From: Pedobacter lusitanus
Lineage (GTDB): Bacteria; Bacteroidota; Bacteroidia; Sphingobacteriales; Sphingobacteriaceae
NCBI RefSeq assembly: GCF_040026395.1
Contig: NZ_CP157278.1
Span: 186,001 to 250,000, forward strand
Direction of reading: 5' to 3'
DNA: 64,000 nucleotides
This document shows positions 53,237-61,741 of this stretch, piece after piece. Below the pieces are notes generated by a model, which was not told the DNA's origin, did not search any database, and was given only the letters and a program-made list of their open reading frames with translations. Within the stretch, counting starts at the first letter, position 1, and every line of letters begins with the position of its first letter. The translations under genes were made by a program, and so were the position numbers.

Positions 53237-53863
53237 TTATATTTTAAATTTCGTTCCTGATTGATTTGAACTCGGCTTATGGAAATTCTTATTTTCAGTA
53301 ATAACATTATAAATATGCTGATCTAGCCTTCCGTTACTAAGTCCATATTTAGCAAAATTTTGAGGATAAATTAATTCATTACTGTGGTATATGGCTAGTT
53401 CTCCATTTTGAAAGCTCATGATCAATTGATTTACCTCTCCTTCACCAGTGTAAATAAAATCCGATCTGTCAAAATAAAAAAAGAAATTTGTAATATTTTT
53501 AAAGCTCTCGTTGAAATTAATTCTGATATTATTTCCAGATATGGTTAAGCCACTTTGTTTTATACCCCGGAGGGCTACCCTTGTAACAGACTGCTGACGC
53601 TATCTAAAAAAAGAGTTATTAACGATGTTTTGTAACCAGCATTACGGGCATAATCAGCTAAATCTTTAAATGAGGCGTCATTAAAAACAGTTTCTATTAA
53701 CATCTTTACCATTATCAATGCTTAGTCTGGCTAGATCTTTAGTTCGGCCTTTATACACATAGGTCATCAATACTTGAAAACCTTCAAGTTCATTCAACCG
53801 TGTACGAATAAATGTAGATTTACCGGCAGCATTACAGCCAGCTACAAAAACCAATTCTGGCAT
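53237..53863 (-). pseudogene. zeta-toxin-family kinase, broken by two indels
   Basis: The start MPELVFVAGCNAAGKSTFIRTRLNELEGFQ has the P-loop GCNAAGKST of a zeta toxin. The frame stops at 53681 after NGKDVNRNCF. In the next frame the family continues (MLIETVFNDASFKDLADYARNAGYKTSLITLFLDS) until near 53598, where the original frame resumes with QQSVTRVALRGIKQSGLTISGNNIRINFNESFKNITNFFFYFDRSDF to a stop at 53237. So an extra base near 53704 and a lost base near 53598 compensate each other, but a stop lies between. Neither is in a homopolymer, so the gene is truly decayed. A zeta toxin would have phosphorylated UDP-sugars or a related target. Confidence 0.82.
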
Positions 53864-53867
53864 AATG

Positions 53868-54107
53868 TTAATTCAATCTTTTAATAATGGTATCTCTCAC
53901 CTCAATAGGCATATCATTTTCGTCAGTTATTACTTCCAGAGAAACAAGATACTTTTCACCTGTTTGCAACTCTTTACGCCAATATCCCTGGTCTTCTGCA
54001 AACTGTGCATAAAATGGATTGCCTAATTCAAATGCTCGTTGACGACCTAACTCATGCATATTACCCATGTTTTTTAAAAGCCTGTCTACAATTGAGGATG
54101 TTTTCAT
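53868..54107 (-). CDS. putative antitoxin partner of the zeta gene
   Basis: A 79-residue basic protein (MKTSSIVDRLLKNMGNMHELGRQRAFELGNPFYAQFAEDQ...EVRDTIIKRLN) that ends 4 bases before the zeta-toxin start. No family motif is certain, but its small size, position just before the toxin, and mixed charge fit an antitoxin. The reading frame is intact even though the toxin is broken, as expected if the toxin is lost first. Confidence 0.58.
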   Translation of the reverse strand: MKTSSIVDRLLKNMGNMHELGRQRAFELGNPFYAQFAEDQGYWRKELQTGEKYLVSLEVITDENDMPIEVRDTIIKRLN

Positions 54108-54500
54108 GAGGATAAAATATAATGGCTATTACAATACAAAAACCAATTCATTAAAAGAATTATTCAAATATAATTATAATGGTTTAAATATTACAGATGT
54201 GATATTTAAACCGGGGATTTAGTAATGTTTTTTAATGCAAAATGACCCAATTTGCAATATTTAGGTATTTCGTGATCCCGCTGGGATTCACATCCAGTGT
54301 GAAAACCATGGGTTAGTCATTATCTGGGAGGTTTTGGATTTGGTATCCACCGAATCGCCTGCTTTTTATTTGTAAGTATTAGTTGCAAATGCTGTACGAT
54401 AAAGCTATTCAAAATATACCATCGCATTAAATAATAAGATTACAATTTGATCAGGAACAAGAATGTTATTTATTGAGTTGCTCATCGTAGAATTTAAACT
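54108..54500. other. AT-rich gap with tRNA-Lys 3'-end copy
   Basis: No convincing gene in about 390 bases. It holds an 18-base copy of the tRNA-Lys 3' end (54272-54289) and an 11-base word CACCGAATCGC (54348-54358) that recurs near the tRNA at 55062-55072. Confidence 0.4.
54272..54289 (-). repeat. 18-bp copy of the tRNA-Lys 3' end, possible attachment-site remnant
   Basis: GTGATCCCGCTGGGATTC is identical to 55178-55195, the acceptor and part of the T arm of tRNA-Lys, in the same orientation. Similarity continues weakly into the T stem. The two copies bracket about 0.9 kb, the pattern left by an element integrated at a tRNA 3' end. Confidence 0.6.
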
Positions 54501-54891
54501 GTGTCTGCAGTACTAACCGTAGATAACCTGGATGAAATTATTGATTTCTATAAAAATCAAGTAGGCTTAACTGAATCCCTTTCCTGGGATAGTCCAACCA
54601 AAAGGAGTTATTTTAGAAGCAGGAAAAGCATCGTTAGAGCTTATAGATAGAAAACATAGGGATTTTATAGATAAAATGGAAGTAGGTAAAGCTGGAGTTT
54701 CTGGCGATGTTAGGATTGCGCTGAATTTTGGCGATCAAATATCGGAAAAATCGAAACAACTTTTAAGAAATGGCGCTAAACCACTAGGGAAATTAACAAA
54801 GGCACCCTGGAGCGATATTATGCGTATAGAAGATCCCGCTGGTATGCAGGTTACATTGTTTGAAAAATCAACAATAACTGATAAGAAATAA
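54501..54891 (+). pseudogene. VOC-superfamily protein, frameshifted
   Basis: Starting at the GTG of 54501, the first frame reads VSAVLTVDNLDEIIDFYKNQVGLTESLSWDSPTK, the first module of a VOC protein, then runs out. Removing one A in the AAAA stretch near 54600 leads into the frame GVILEAGKASLELIDRKHRDFIDKMEVGKAG...GAKPLGKLTKAPWSDIMRIEDPAGMQVTLFEK, which ends at 54891 and is the C-terminal half of the same fold. So one base is extra. It lies inside the 0.9-kb interval between the tRNA copy and the tRNA. Confidence 0.72.
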
Positions 54892-55121
54892 ATTCTTAGG
54901 ATTACATCGATGTGAAAAGATTGATATAATCTAAGACAATTAATTAGATAAAGTTGCTTTCTATATAAGGTTGGGCAAAGCCCTACTTCCGCTTGATCTT
55001 TGATCTGCAAACAGCGTTTCAAGGATATTATTCGGTGAGTTGGTGCTTATTTCAAATCACTCACCGAATCGCTCACCTTTTATATGTGAACTGGTACAAG
55101 TTTTGACATCCTGGGAAAAAC

Positions 55122-55155
55122 AAAACCCCTGCTAACATTACGTTTGCAGGGGTTT
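55122..55155 (-). terminator. terminator of tRNA-Lys
   Basis: AAACCCCTGC at 55123-55132 and its complement at 55146-55155 form a 10-bp stem, with a T run after it on the minus strand. It lies 24 bases past the tRNA 3' end. Confidence 0.62.
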
Positions 55156-55178
55156 ATACGTTTTGATCTTGAATCTTG

Positions 55179-55251
55179 TGATCCCGCTGGGATTCGAACC
55201 CAGGACCACTACATTAAAAGTGTAATGCTCTACCAGCTGAGCTACGGAATC
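55179..55251 (-). tRNA. tRNA-Lys (anticodon TTT)
   Basis: Read leftward from 55251 the sequence folds into a tRNA. The acceptor stem GATTCCG pairs with CGGGATC (one G-T), the D arm is GCTCAGCTGGTAGAGC, the anticodon loop is CTTTTAA (anticodon TTT), and the T arm is CTGGGTTCGAATCCCAG. A is the discriminator base, and CCA is not encoded. Length is 73. Its 3' end is copied at 54272-54289. Confidence 0.92.
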
Positions 55252-55417
55252 ATCATTCTTTTCAGAATAATACTCTAAGCGTTTCCGTTTAAAGTGATGC
55301 AAATATAGGAGTACGATACCTATAGTGCAAATAAATAATACCGTTATCTTATAGTAGCCTGATTCTAAGACTGATTAATTGCATTTAACGTTAAAAAACT
55401 GTTAAATTAACGTTCTA

Positions 55418-55447
55418 AAGGAGGTTTTTGTACTCAAAAACCTCCTT
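55418..55447 (-). terminator. hairpin terminator of the OPT transporter gene
   Basis: AAGGAGGTTTTTG at 55418-55430 and its perfect complement at 55435-55447 form a 13-bp stem with a TACT loop, 10 bases past the stop of the OPT gene at 55457. Confidence 0.68.
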
Positions 55448-55456
55448 CAAAATGTA

Positions 55457-57523
55457 CTATTTGATGATGTCTTCAGCTTCATTTTTCTTTTTTGAGATAT
55501 TGTATAAGACAAATCCCATGAAAAGGAAGATTAAAACACCTAATAATTCATAACCACCCGCACCAAACCAGCGGGTAAACAATGGCTGAACATCAATTTT
55601 ACTCAGATTACTGCGTACAGAAGGAATAACCATCAGAATAGCGACAACCACACCAGCCAGTGCACCACCTGCAACCAGTCCCGTTGCAAAGAGATTTCCA
55701 GGGCCCAGTTCTTCTTCTTCCGGTGTTTTTACTTTTTTCCTTTCTTTCCAGTCTACGATTCCCTTTATCGCTCCACCAACAAAAATCGGAAGCGTGGTAG
55801 ATAAAGGTAAATAAGCACCTACAGCAAAAGATAAAGCATTGATACCGCATAACTCAATAGTGACAGCGATAAACACACCAACCAGTACATACTGCCAGTC
55901 CAGGTTAAAAGAAAGCATACCTTTAATCAGGGTTGCCATTAATGTAGCCTGAGGAGCAGAGTATAATTCAGTACCAATCGCATGTTTGATACCCTGAGCC
56001 AGCATTTCCGGAGTAGGAGTGTCCAGAATGCGGACTGTCAGTCCGATTACTATAGATGAAACGATAACCCCGATAAATAAAGCAAGCTGCTGATATCTTG
56101 GTGTCGCACCGATGATATAACCTGTTTTGAGATCCTGAGAAGTTGCACCGGCGTTTGCTGCTGCAATACAAATCATACCACCTACAACCAGTGCCATAGG
56201 CTCATATAACTTGCCGGTCCAGCCAACGGCGATGAAAACCAGGCAGGTTCCCATAATCGTTGCAATCGTCATTCCCGAAATAGGATTGTTACTTGATCCG
56301 ATCAGGCCTACAATACGGCTTGAAACAGTAACGAAGAACGCTCCGAATAAAACAACCAGAACACCAATTAGTAAATTACTTAGGATTCCGTTACTTGGAA
56401 TCTGCGGTAAAACAGCAACCAGGATAATCAGTGCCAAACTGCCAACACCCACAATTTTCAGCGAAAGATCGCGGTCAGTTCTTTTGGTATCAGCTACAGT
56501 TTTTCCTTCTTTAATAGAACCCAGACTATCTTTGAATGAAGAGATAATGGTCGGAATAGTTTTTAATAAAGTGATAAATCCACCTGCAGCTACTGCGCCG
56601 GCACCAATTTGTTTCACATAGGCCTGATAAATTGCCAGCGGGTAATCAGCAAAAGTCTTAGTTACCGGGTCCCAGCCTACAGAACCACCAGCTTTGGTAA
56701 TATCAGCAAGTAATCCCAGTTTAACCAGCTGATGTGCTGCCAGAGCAGGATCAATCAGTGTAGCTAATAAAGGTATCAGTCCAAGCCAGGCTAAAACACC
56801 ACCGGCAACCAGTACACCTGCTATTTTTGGGCCGATAATATAACCCACACCCATATATTCAGGAGTGATCTCTCCGCTAACCTGCGCAGAAGGCAGAAAT
56901 TTGTTGGCCTGTGTAGTTACCCAGGTCGGCGCTTCTGAAATCACATGGAATACCTTTTGCAGCAATGCATAGATCATGGCAAAACCAAGACCCCAGAATG
57001 CAGTACGGGCAAATGACCCGCCTCTTTCTCCGGCTTTAAGTACTGAAGCACAAGCTGTTCCCTCTGGATAAGGTAAGGTTTCATGCTCTTTGACAATCAG
57101 CGAACGGCGTAAAGGAATCATCATCATCGTTCCCAGAACCCCTCCGAGAATAGCAAGAATCAGGATGGTCATATAGTTGAAAAAGGCTTCTCCCGAACTT
57201 TGTCCACCAATATCAGTACTCAGGAACAGGAATCCCGGAAGTGTAAATACAACTCCGGCAGCAATGGATTCACCTGCCGATCCGGTAGTTTGAATAATGT
57301 TATTCTCCAGGATAGTTGTTTTAAAAAACTTTTTACCCAGCGTAATTGCCAGTACGGCAATCGGGATTGAGGCTGAGACGGTTAATCCGGCTTTTAGTGC
57401 GAGATAAACAGTTGCGGCACCAAATATGATCCCGGCTATACATCCCAATAAAATGGACTTAATTGTAAATTCTGCTACATTACTTTCTGCAGGAATGAAA
57501 GGCTTAAATTCTTCTTTACTCAT
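55457..57523 (-). CDS. OPT-family oligopeptide transporter
   Basis: A 688-residue polytopic protein with about 16 hydrophobic helices. The N-terminus FKPFIPAESNVAEFTIKSILLGCIAGIIFGAATVYLALKAGLTVSASIPIAVLAITLGK and the later LPYPEGTACASVLKAGE match the OPT family of peptide or siderophore transporters. It takes up small peptides or metal chelates, most likely by proton symport. It is not linked with a peptidase gene here. Length is normal for bacterial members. Confidence 0.88.
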   Translation of the reverse strand: MSKEEFKPFIPAESNVAEFTIKSILLGCIAGIIFGAATVYLALKAGLTVSASIPIAVLAITLGKKFFKTTILENNIIQTTGSAGESIAAGVVFTLPGFLFLSTDIGGQSSGEAFFNYMTILILAILGGVLGTMMMIPLRRSLIVKEHETLPYPEGTACASVLKAGERGGSFARTAFWGLGFAMIYALLQKVFHVISEAPTWVTTQANKFLPSAQVSGEITPEYMGVGYIIGPKIAGVLVAGGVLAWLGLIPLLATLIDPALAAHQLVKLGLLADITKAGGSVGWDPVTKTFADYPLAIYQAYVKQIGAGAVAAGGFITLLKTIPTIISSFKDSLGSIKEGKTVADTKRTDRDLSLKIVGVGSLALIILVAVLPQIPSNGILSNLLIGVLVVLFGAFFVTVSSRIVGLIGSSNNPISGMTIATIMGTCLVFIAVGWTGKLYEPMALVVGGMICIAAANAGATSQDLKTGYIIGATPRYQQLALFIGVIVSSIVIGLTVRILDTPTPEMLAQGIKHAIGTELYSAPQATLMATLIKGMLSFNLDWQYVLVGVFIAVTIELCGINALSFAVGAYLPLSTTLPIFVGGAIKGIVDWKERKKVKTPEEEELGPGNLFATGLVAGGALAGVVVAILMVIPSVRSNLSKIDVQPLFTRWFGAGGYELLGVLIFLFMGFVLYNISKKKNEAEDIIK

Positions 57524-58033
57524 TATAAAAAAATATGGTTTAAAGATATCTTTTTTTGCCCACCTTACAAGGCTAAAGGTAAATAAACCGTGTATTTTGG
57601 GACTTTGGTAAGTGTAATGTCAACACAATAGAAGGGGCTTTTTGGCTCTGAATATGCTGGAAAACAGCTCGTAGAAAAAGATTATATCAGGTGAAAACCG
57701 ACGTAAAAACAGGTTGCTTAAAGATTAAAAGGAGTTTAAGAGATGTTAGTGATCGGTGTTGGTATAGGGTTGGTATACCCCTGGGGTATACCAACCCTAT
57801 ACCAACACCGATAGCTGACCCTTTTGTAACTTTCCTGTTTGATATTTAAATTACCCCTGAAAGTTATTTAGGTAATCTGAAAACTATTATTTTTTCTAAT
57901 AAATTAAGCTGGTTCAGCTGTTATACCAGGTGCATTGAACAGGTGAAAATATGACTAAAATATATTAGCAGATCTTCATATTTGAATTATCTTGGAGCTG
58001 TCAGACCGATAGCCTGACTGACAATTAAAATCA
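57524..58033. other. divergent intergenic region with a long palindrome
   Basis: About 510 bases between the OPT gene and an unknown secreted protein, with no coding frame that I can support. It contains a 61-base palindrome (57752-57812) and, at its right end, a -7 box. Confidence 0.5.
57752..57812. repeat. 61-bp perfect palindrome
   Basis: Arms 57752-57781 and 57783-57812 are perfect 30-base complements around a single T at 57782. Inside each arm TTGGTATA occurs twice in tandem. The flanks are non-coding and the adjacent genes are divergent, so a terminator role is not obvious. It could be an RNA hairpin, a protein-binding dyad, or a folded mobile repeat. Confidence 0.8.
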
Positions 58034-58041
58034 TATTTTTG
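58034..58041 (+). promoter_or_regulatory. -7 element of the unknown secreted protein gene
   Basis: TATTTTTG matches TAnnTTTG. It overlaps an in-frame TTG (58039), which shows that this TTG cannot be the start; the GTG at 58057 lies just after the predicted transcript start. Confidence 0.45.
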
Positions 58042-58056
58042 CGCTCAAATTATCAA

Positions 58057-59472
58057 GTGAAGAATTTATTAATCATATGCCTGCTTTTTACAGCCATTGG
58101 GGTAAAAGCGCAAACAGTAAAAGGGAACAAAAAAGCAGTTAACAAGTGGGGATGTACCAGTTGTGATACTTTGATCCTGAAACCCGGTAAACCGGTACTC
58201 ATCTTTCATAACATTCCTCCAGTACTAAGTGCAGATGAATTCCAGCATGTGCGGCAATTGAAGGAAAGCGATCTGAGTGATGAATCTATTAATTATAAAT
58301 TCGGATTATCTGCCTTATCCAATGCCCAAAGGGAATGGGATGAGCTTCAGATACATTTTCCTAAAGAAAAGTTTAATTACAAATACCTTTTTAAACATAC
58401 TTATCTCAAAGTAATGAACAGTACCAGGGAGGTAGTCAATATGCTGACACTACCTGATGAGTATAAAGGCTTTGTTTACTGGAGTGGCAAGGCAGGTGAT
58501 AAAGTAGTTAAACGGGAGGAAATGTATCAGCTGACAGAGCTTGTGGCCAAACACCGGAAAGCCAGATTCCGTTCGGGGTATATGATCAAACATGATCAGG
58601 ATTCTGTAGCGATTGCACATTATAAAACTGTTTTCAATCCAACCCGGGAGTCTGCCGGCCAAGCCCTGTTTTTTGCCGTTAATCTGAACTTTAAAGACTA
58701 TTATCTGCCATTGCAGCTTTTCAATCTTAAAGATGTTAAAGAGATAAAGCTAACCAGTGATGTGAGTAATTACAGGAATGTCATTTTAGATTTTAACAAT
58801 AAAGGACAGGTTATCAAAATGCTGGATGCGCTCAAAGCAGTATCAGTCGAATACAAAGATGGTGCACCTCATTTATTTACTGATGGCAATGTGCAATTTC
58901 AGGAATTCAGTTATTCAGGTGATACAGTCATTGTTGCAAATAAATGGGATCATAAGCTGGATCTGTATACCAGAGCCGGGAATTTTTATTTTAAGACAAA
59001 ATCTTATTTGTTGTATGAGCCTGTCCGGTACAGGAAGGAACTGGTTTTAAGCCAGAACGACCTGATTCTGCAAGCCGATGGGAGTGCAGACCTTGCTGTG
59101 CAGGCTTATAATCCAAATAAAGATGTACTGGATATGCTCACCGCACCAGCCGTCAATGAAGAATCCCGGCAAACTATTACCCATGTGAGTTCAGTCACCG
59201 GTACTTTACCACTGACAATCAAATACAGAGTATATTATGATTCTAAATTTACTGTATTAACCGAAGAACAGTACATGGACGCTAAAGGCAATCTGATTTT
59301 AGACAAGACTGTCGATGGAATAAGACGCCGTCACCTGTTTAAAATGAAAGATGGCAGACCATTAAGTCTGACTATTAAAACGCAGATTTTATCAGATGAT
59401 GGGAAAAGCGTGCTCAGTGAATCAAAAAGGTTCAAACCACAGGTGATCAATTTCAGTTATCAGTATTATTAA
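58057..59472 (+). CDS. secreted protein of unknown function
   Basis: 471 residues from the GTG at 58057 (first residue Met: KNLLIICLLFTAIGVKAQ, a clear signal peptide). Upstream codons to 58039 run through the -7 box. The mature part begins KWGCTSCDTLILKPGKPVLIFHNIPP, with one CxxC pair, followed by about 400 residues rich in beta strands (for example LILQADGSADLAVQAYNPNKDVLDML). I do not recognise the family. It has no neighbour on its strand and ends at a strong terminator, so it is a single-gene unit. Confidence 0.7.
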   Translation: MKNLLIICLLFTAIGVKAQTVKGNKKAVNKWGCTSCDTLILKPGKPVLIFHNIPPVLSADEFQHVRQLKESDLSDESINYKFGLSALSNAQREWDELQIHFPKEKFNYKYLFKHTYLKVMNSTREVVNMLTLPDEYKGFVYWSGKAGDKVVKREEMYQLTELVAKHRKARFRSGYMIKHDQDSVAIAHYKTVFNPTRESAGQALFFAVNLNFKDYYLPLQLFNLKDVKEIKLTSDVSNYRNVILDFNNKGQVIKMLDALKAVSVEYKDGAPHLFTDGNVQFQEFSYSGDTVIVANKWDHKLDLYTRAGNFYFKTKSYLLYEPVRYRKELVLSQNDLILQADGSADLAVQAYNPNKDVLDMLTAPAVNEESRQTITHVSSVTGTLPLTIKYRVYYDSKFTVLTEEQYMDAKGNLILDKTVDGIRRRHLFKMKDGRPLSLTIKTQILSDDGKSVLSESKRFKPQVINFSYQYY

Positions 59473-59506
59473 AGCATTACAGACCGGATACCACTATTGA
59501 TTCCAT

Positions 59507-59554
59507 AAAAAGAGCGGAAGAAAACCGGTTATCTGGTTTTCTTCCGCTCTTTTT
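59507..59554. terminator. 20-bp bidirectional terminator hairpin
   Basis: Perfect 20-base arms (59507-59526, AAAAAGAGCGGAAGAAAACC, and 59535-59554) with an 8-base loop and T runs on both sides. They end the secreted protein gene and the convergent APC permease gene. Confidence 0.78.
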
Positions 59555-59571
59555 AAAATCAGCTTAAAATT

Positions 59572-61056
59572 TTACTGAACTGATCCTGAATTTGTGGTGT
59601 CAGGATTTTGCTGATGTAATTTCCGCAGTTTACTATGCTTTTTGCCATACAAAAAGTAAAAAATAACACCAATTGCCATCCAGATAAAAAGACGTTCCCA
59701 GCTTTCAATTGGTAAACCCACCATCAGACAAACACAAACGGCAATTCCAAGAATAGGAACCACAGGTACAAAAGGAACTCTGAAAGATCTTGGGATCTCC
59801 GGATTGGTACGTCTTAAAATGATGACGCCCAGTGCTACCAGCGAAAAAGCAAATAAGGTTCCGATACTCACCATATGCCCCAGATCAGAAATCGGGACTA
59901 AACCTGCAAGTAAACCTACAAACACAAGAAAAAACAGATTGCTTTTCCACGGAGTTTTAAAACGGGGATGAATATTACTGAAAAATTCAGGAAGTAATCC
60001 ATCTTTTGACATACTGTAGAACACACGGGACTGACCCAGCAACATCACCAGGATTACTGAGGTATAACCAGCAAGAATTGCAATAATCAGCGCGCTGTTC
60101 AGAAAATGATAGCCTGTAACTGCAAAAGCTGTTGCTGCAGGGCTGGCATCCCCTTTAAATGCGGTGTAGGGAGCCAGACCAGTCATGACATAAGAGAAGG
60201 CTACATATAGTATTGTGGCTACCAGTAATGAGCCGATAATGCCGATTGGCATATCTTTCTGCGGGTTTTTAGCTTCCTGCGCAGCAGTAGAAACGGCATC
60301 AAATCCAATAAATCCAAAAAAGACTACGGCAGCACCCCTGATAATACCCGACCATCCGAAATGTCCGAATTCTCCTGTGTTTTCAGGAATAAAAGGACTG
60401 TAATTCGCTGTATTGATAAATGACCAGCCAAGGGCGATAAAAAGTAAGATAACACCAATTTTCAGGATCACTAACAGATTATTGATAGTTGCGGATTCTT
60501 TTGTTCCTTTTACCAGAACAAGAGAAAGTACAACTACGATAAAAACAGCAGGAAGATTAATGATACCGCCTTTTAAAGTAGTTCCATCTGCTAATCTGAT
60601 CAGATCAAAAGGAGATCCTGTAAGTTCTGGTGGTAAATTAACAGATAGCTGGGCGAGTAATTTGGTCGCATAACTGGACCAGCTTACCGCTACAGTAGCA
60701 GAGGCGAGGGCATATTCAAGTACTAAATCCCAACCGATAATCCAGGCCATAAATTCACCCAGGGTTGCATAAGTATAAGTATAGGCTGAACCCGCTACAG
60801 GTATCATAGAAGCATATTCTGCATAACAAAGCGCACAAAAGGCACAGGCAACTCCGGCCAGAATAAAGGAAAGTATCACTGCCGGTCCGGCATTTTCAGA
60901 AGCGACAATGCCGGTCAGTGAAAATATTCCCGCCCCGACAATAGCCCCAATGCCTAAAGCAACGAGATTATAGGGGCCCAGCGTACGGGTAAGACCGTTT
61001 TCACCATTGTTTTTTTGTTCTTCTATCAGCAGTTTAATGGGTTTCTTGAATAGCAT
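59572..61056 (-). CDS. APC-family amino-acid permease
   Basis: A 494-residue, 12-helix transporter. The start GPYNLVALGIGAIVGAGIFSLTGIVASENAGPAVILSFILAGVACAFCALCYAEYASMIPVAGSAYTYTYATLG and the later FFGFIGFDAVSTAAQEAKNPQKDMPIGI are diagnostic of the amino-acid/polyamine/organocation family, near the cationic amino-acid group. It takes up amino acids, probably by proton symport or exchange. A -7 element lies before it. Confidence 0.88.
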   Translation of the reverse strand: MLFKKPIKLLIEEQKNNGENGLTRTLGPYNLVALGIGAIVGAGIFSLTGIVASENAGPAVILSFILAGVACAFCALCYAEYASMIPVAGSAYTYTYATLGEFMAWIIGWDLVLEYALASATVAVSWSSYATKLLAQLSVNLPPELTGSPFDLIRLADGTTLKGGIINLPAVFIVVVLSLVLVKGTKESATINNLLVILKIGVILLFIALGWSFINTANYSPFIPENTGEFGHFGWSGIIRGAAVVFFGFIGFDAVSTAAQEAKNPQKDMPIGIIGSLLVATILYVAFSYVMTGLAPYTAFKGDASPAATAFAVTGYHFLNSALIIAILAGYTSVILVMLLGQSRVFYSMSKDGLLPEFFSNIHPRFKTPWKSNLFFLVFVGLLAGLVPISDLGHMVSIGTLFAFSLVALGVIILRRTNPEIPRSFRVPFVPVVPILGIAVCVCLMVGLPIESWERLFIWMAIGVIFYFLYGKKHSKLRKLHQQNPDTTNSGSVQ

Positions 61057-61107
61057 AGGTAATTTTTGATGGATTTGCGCTTATCTGTTTATATGGATTA
61101 AGGAGGG

Positions 61108-61115
61108 CAAATGTA
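61108..61115 (-). promoter_or_regulatory. -7 element of the APC permease gene
   Basis: On the minus strand TACATTTG matches TAnnTTTG 52 bases before the ATG at 61056. No TTG at the usual -33 distance. Confidence 0.38.
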
Positions 61116-61258
61116 TAAATATTATATATAAACTACTAAAATAGTCGTCTTTATTATTTTGCAAGCCGTACTGAAGCATAAATACGTGGTTTTATCTGGC
61201 TATTAAATCAGGGTTTCTTATTATATTTAGATAGACTTAACTATTAAATCTTATTATT

Positions 61259-61654
61259 ATGAGTTTTTCACATGCTGTGAGCTGGTTCGAAATACCGGCA
61301 AATGACATTAACAGGTCCCAGAAATTTTATGAGACCATTTTCGATATGCAAATGATACCCATGGATATGCCGGGTTTTGAAATGAGGATGTTTCCTATTA
61401 TTGACCCTATGGTTGGAGTAGGAGGAGCTCTGGCCAAAAGCGAGGGGTTTCACGAGGTTTCTTCTAATAGCGGTACATTGGTTTATCTGAACGCTAATCC
61501 GGATGTTCAGATTGTACTGGACAGAATTGAAGCTGCAGGGGGAAAGATTCTGGTGCCCAAAACAGAAATTTCACCAGAATATGGCTATATGGGAATTTTC
61601 CTGGATACAGAAGGAAACAGGGTAGGTTTGCATTCCATTCCTCAGGGAGCTTAA
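61259..61654 (+). CDS. VOC-superfamily protein
   Basis: A 131-residue single-module VOC protein: VSWFEIPANDINRSQKFYETIFDMQMIPMDMPGFEMRMF at the start, and DRIEAAGGKILVPKTEISPEYGYMGIFLDTEGNRVGLHSI at the end. Such proteins often bind small ligands or metals. The ligand is unknown. It stands alone between two minus-strand genes. Confidence 0.8.
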   Translation: MSFSHAVSWFEIPANDINRSQKFYETIFDMQMIPMDMPGFEMRMFPIIDPMVGVGGALAKSEGFHEVSSNSGTLVYLNANPDVQIVLDRIEAAGGKILVPKTEISPEYGYMGIFLDTEGNRVGLHSIPQGA

Positions 61655-61682
61655 CCAGAATTCCTTTCAGGTACATTTCATG

Positions 61683-61714
61683 TTCAGGCACCTGAAATTT
61701 TTCAGGTGCCTGAA
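61683..61714. terminator. bidirectional terminator hairpin
   Basis: TTCAGGCACCTGAA at 61683-61696 and its complement at 61701-61714 form a 14-bp stem with a short loop, between the convergent VOC and oxidoreductase genes. Confidence 0.7.
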
Positions 61715-61741
61715 TTTACTCCCGGAATTTATGACGTCAAA

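Noticed and set aside
54272..54360. A second functional tRNA
   Set aside because: Only the acceptor and part of the T arm are present; D and anticodon arms cannot be formed.
53130..55260. Prophage or insertion sequence
   Set aside because: No integrase, transposase or phage structural gene is visible, only decayed accessory genes and a tRNA-end copy.
57752..57812. CRISPR repeat or ordinary terminator
   Set aside because: There is a single copy with no spacers, and it lies between divergent genes where no transcript needs to end.
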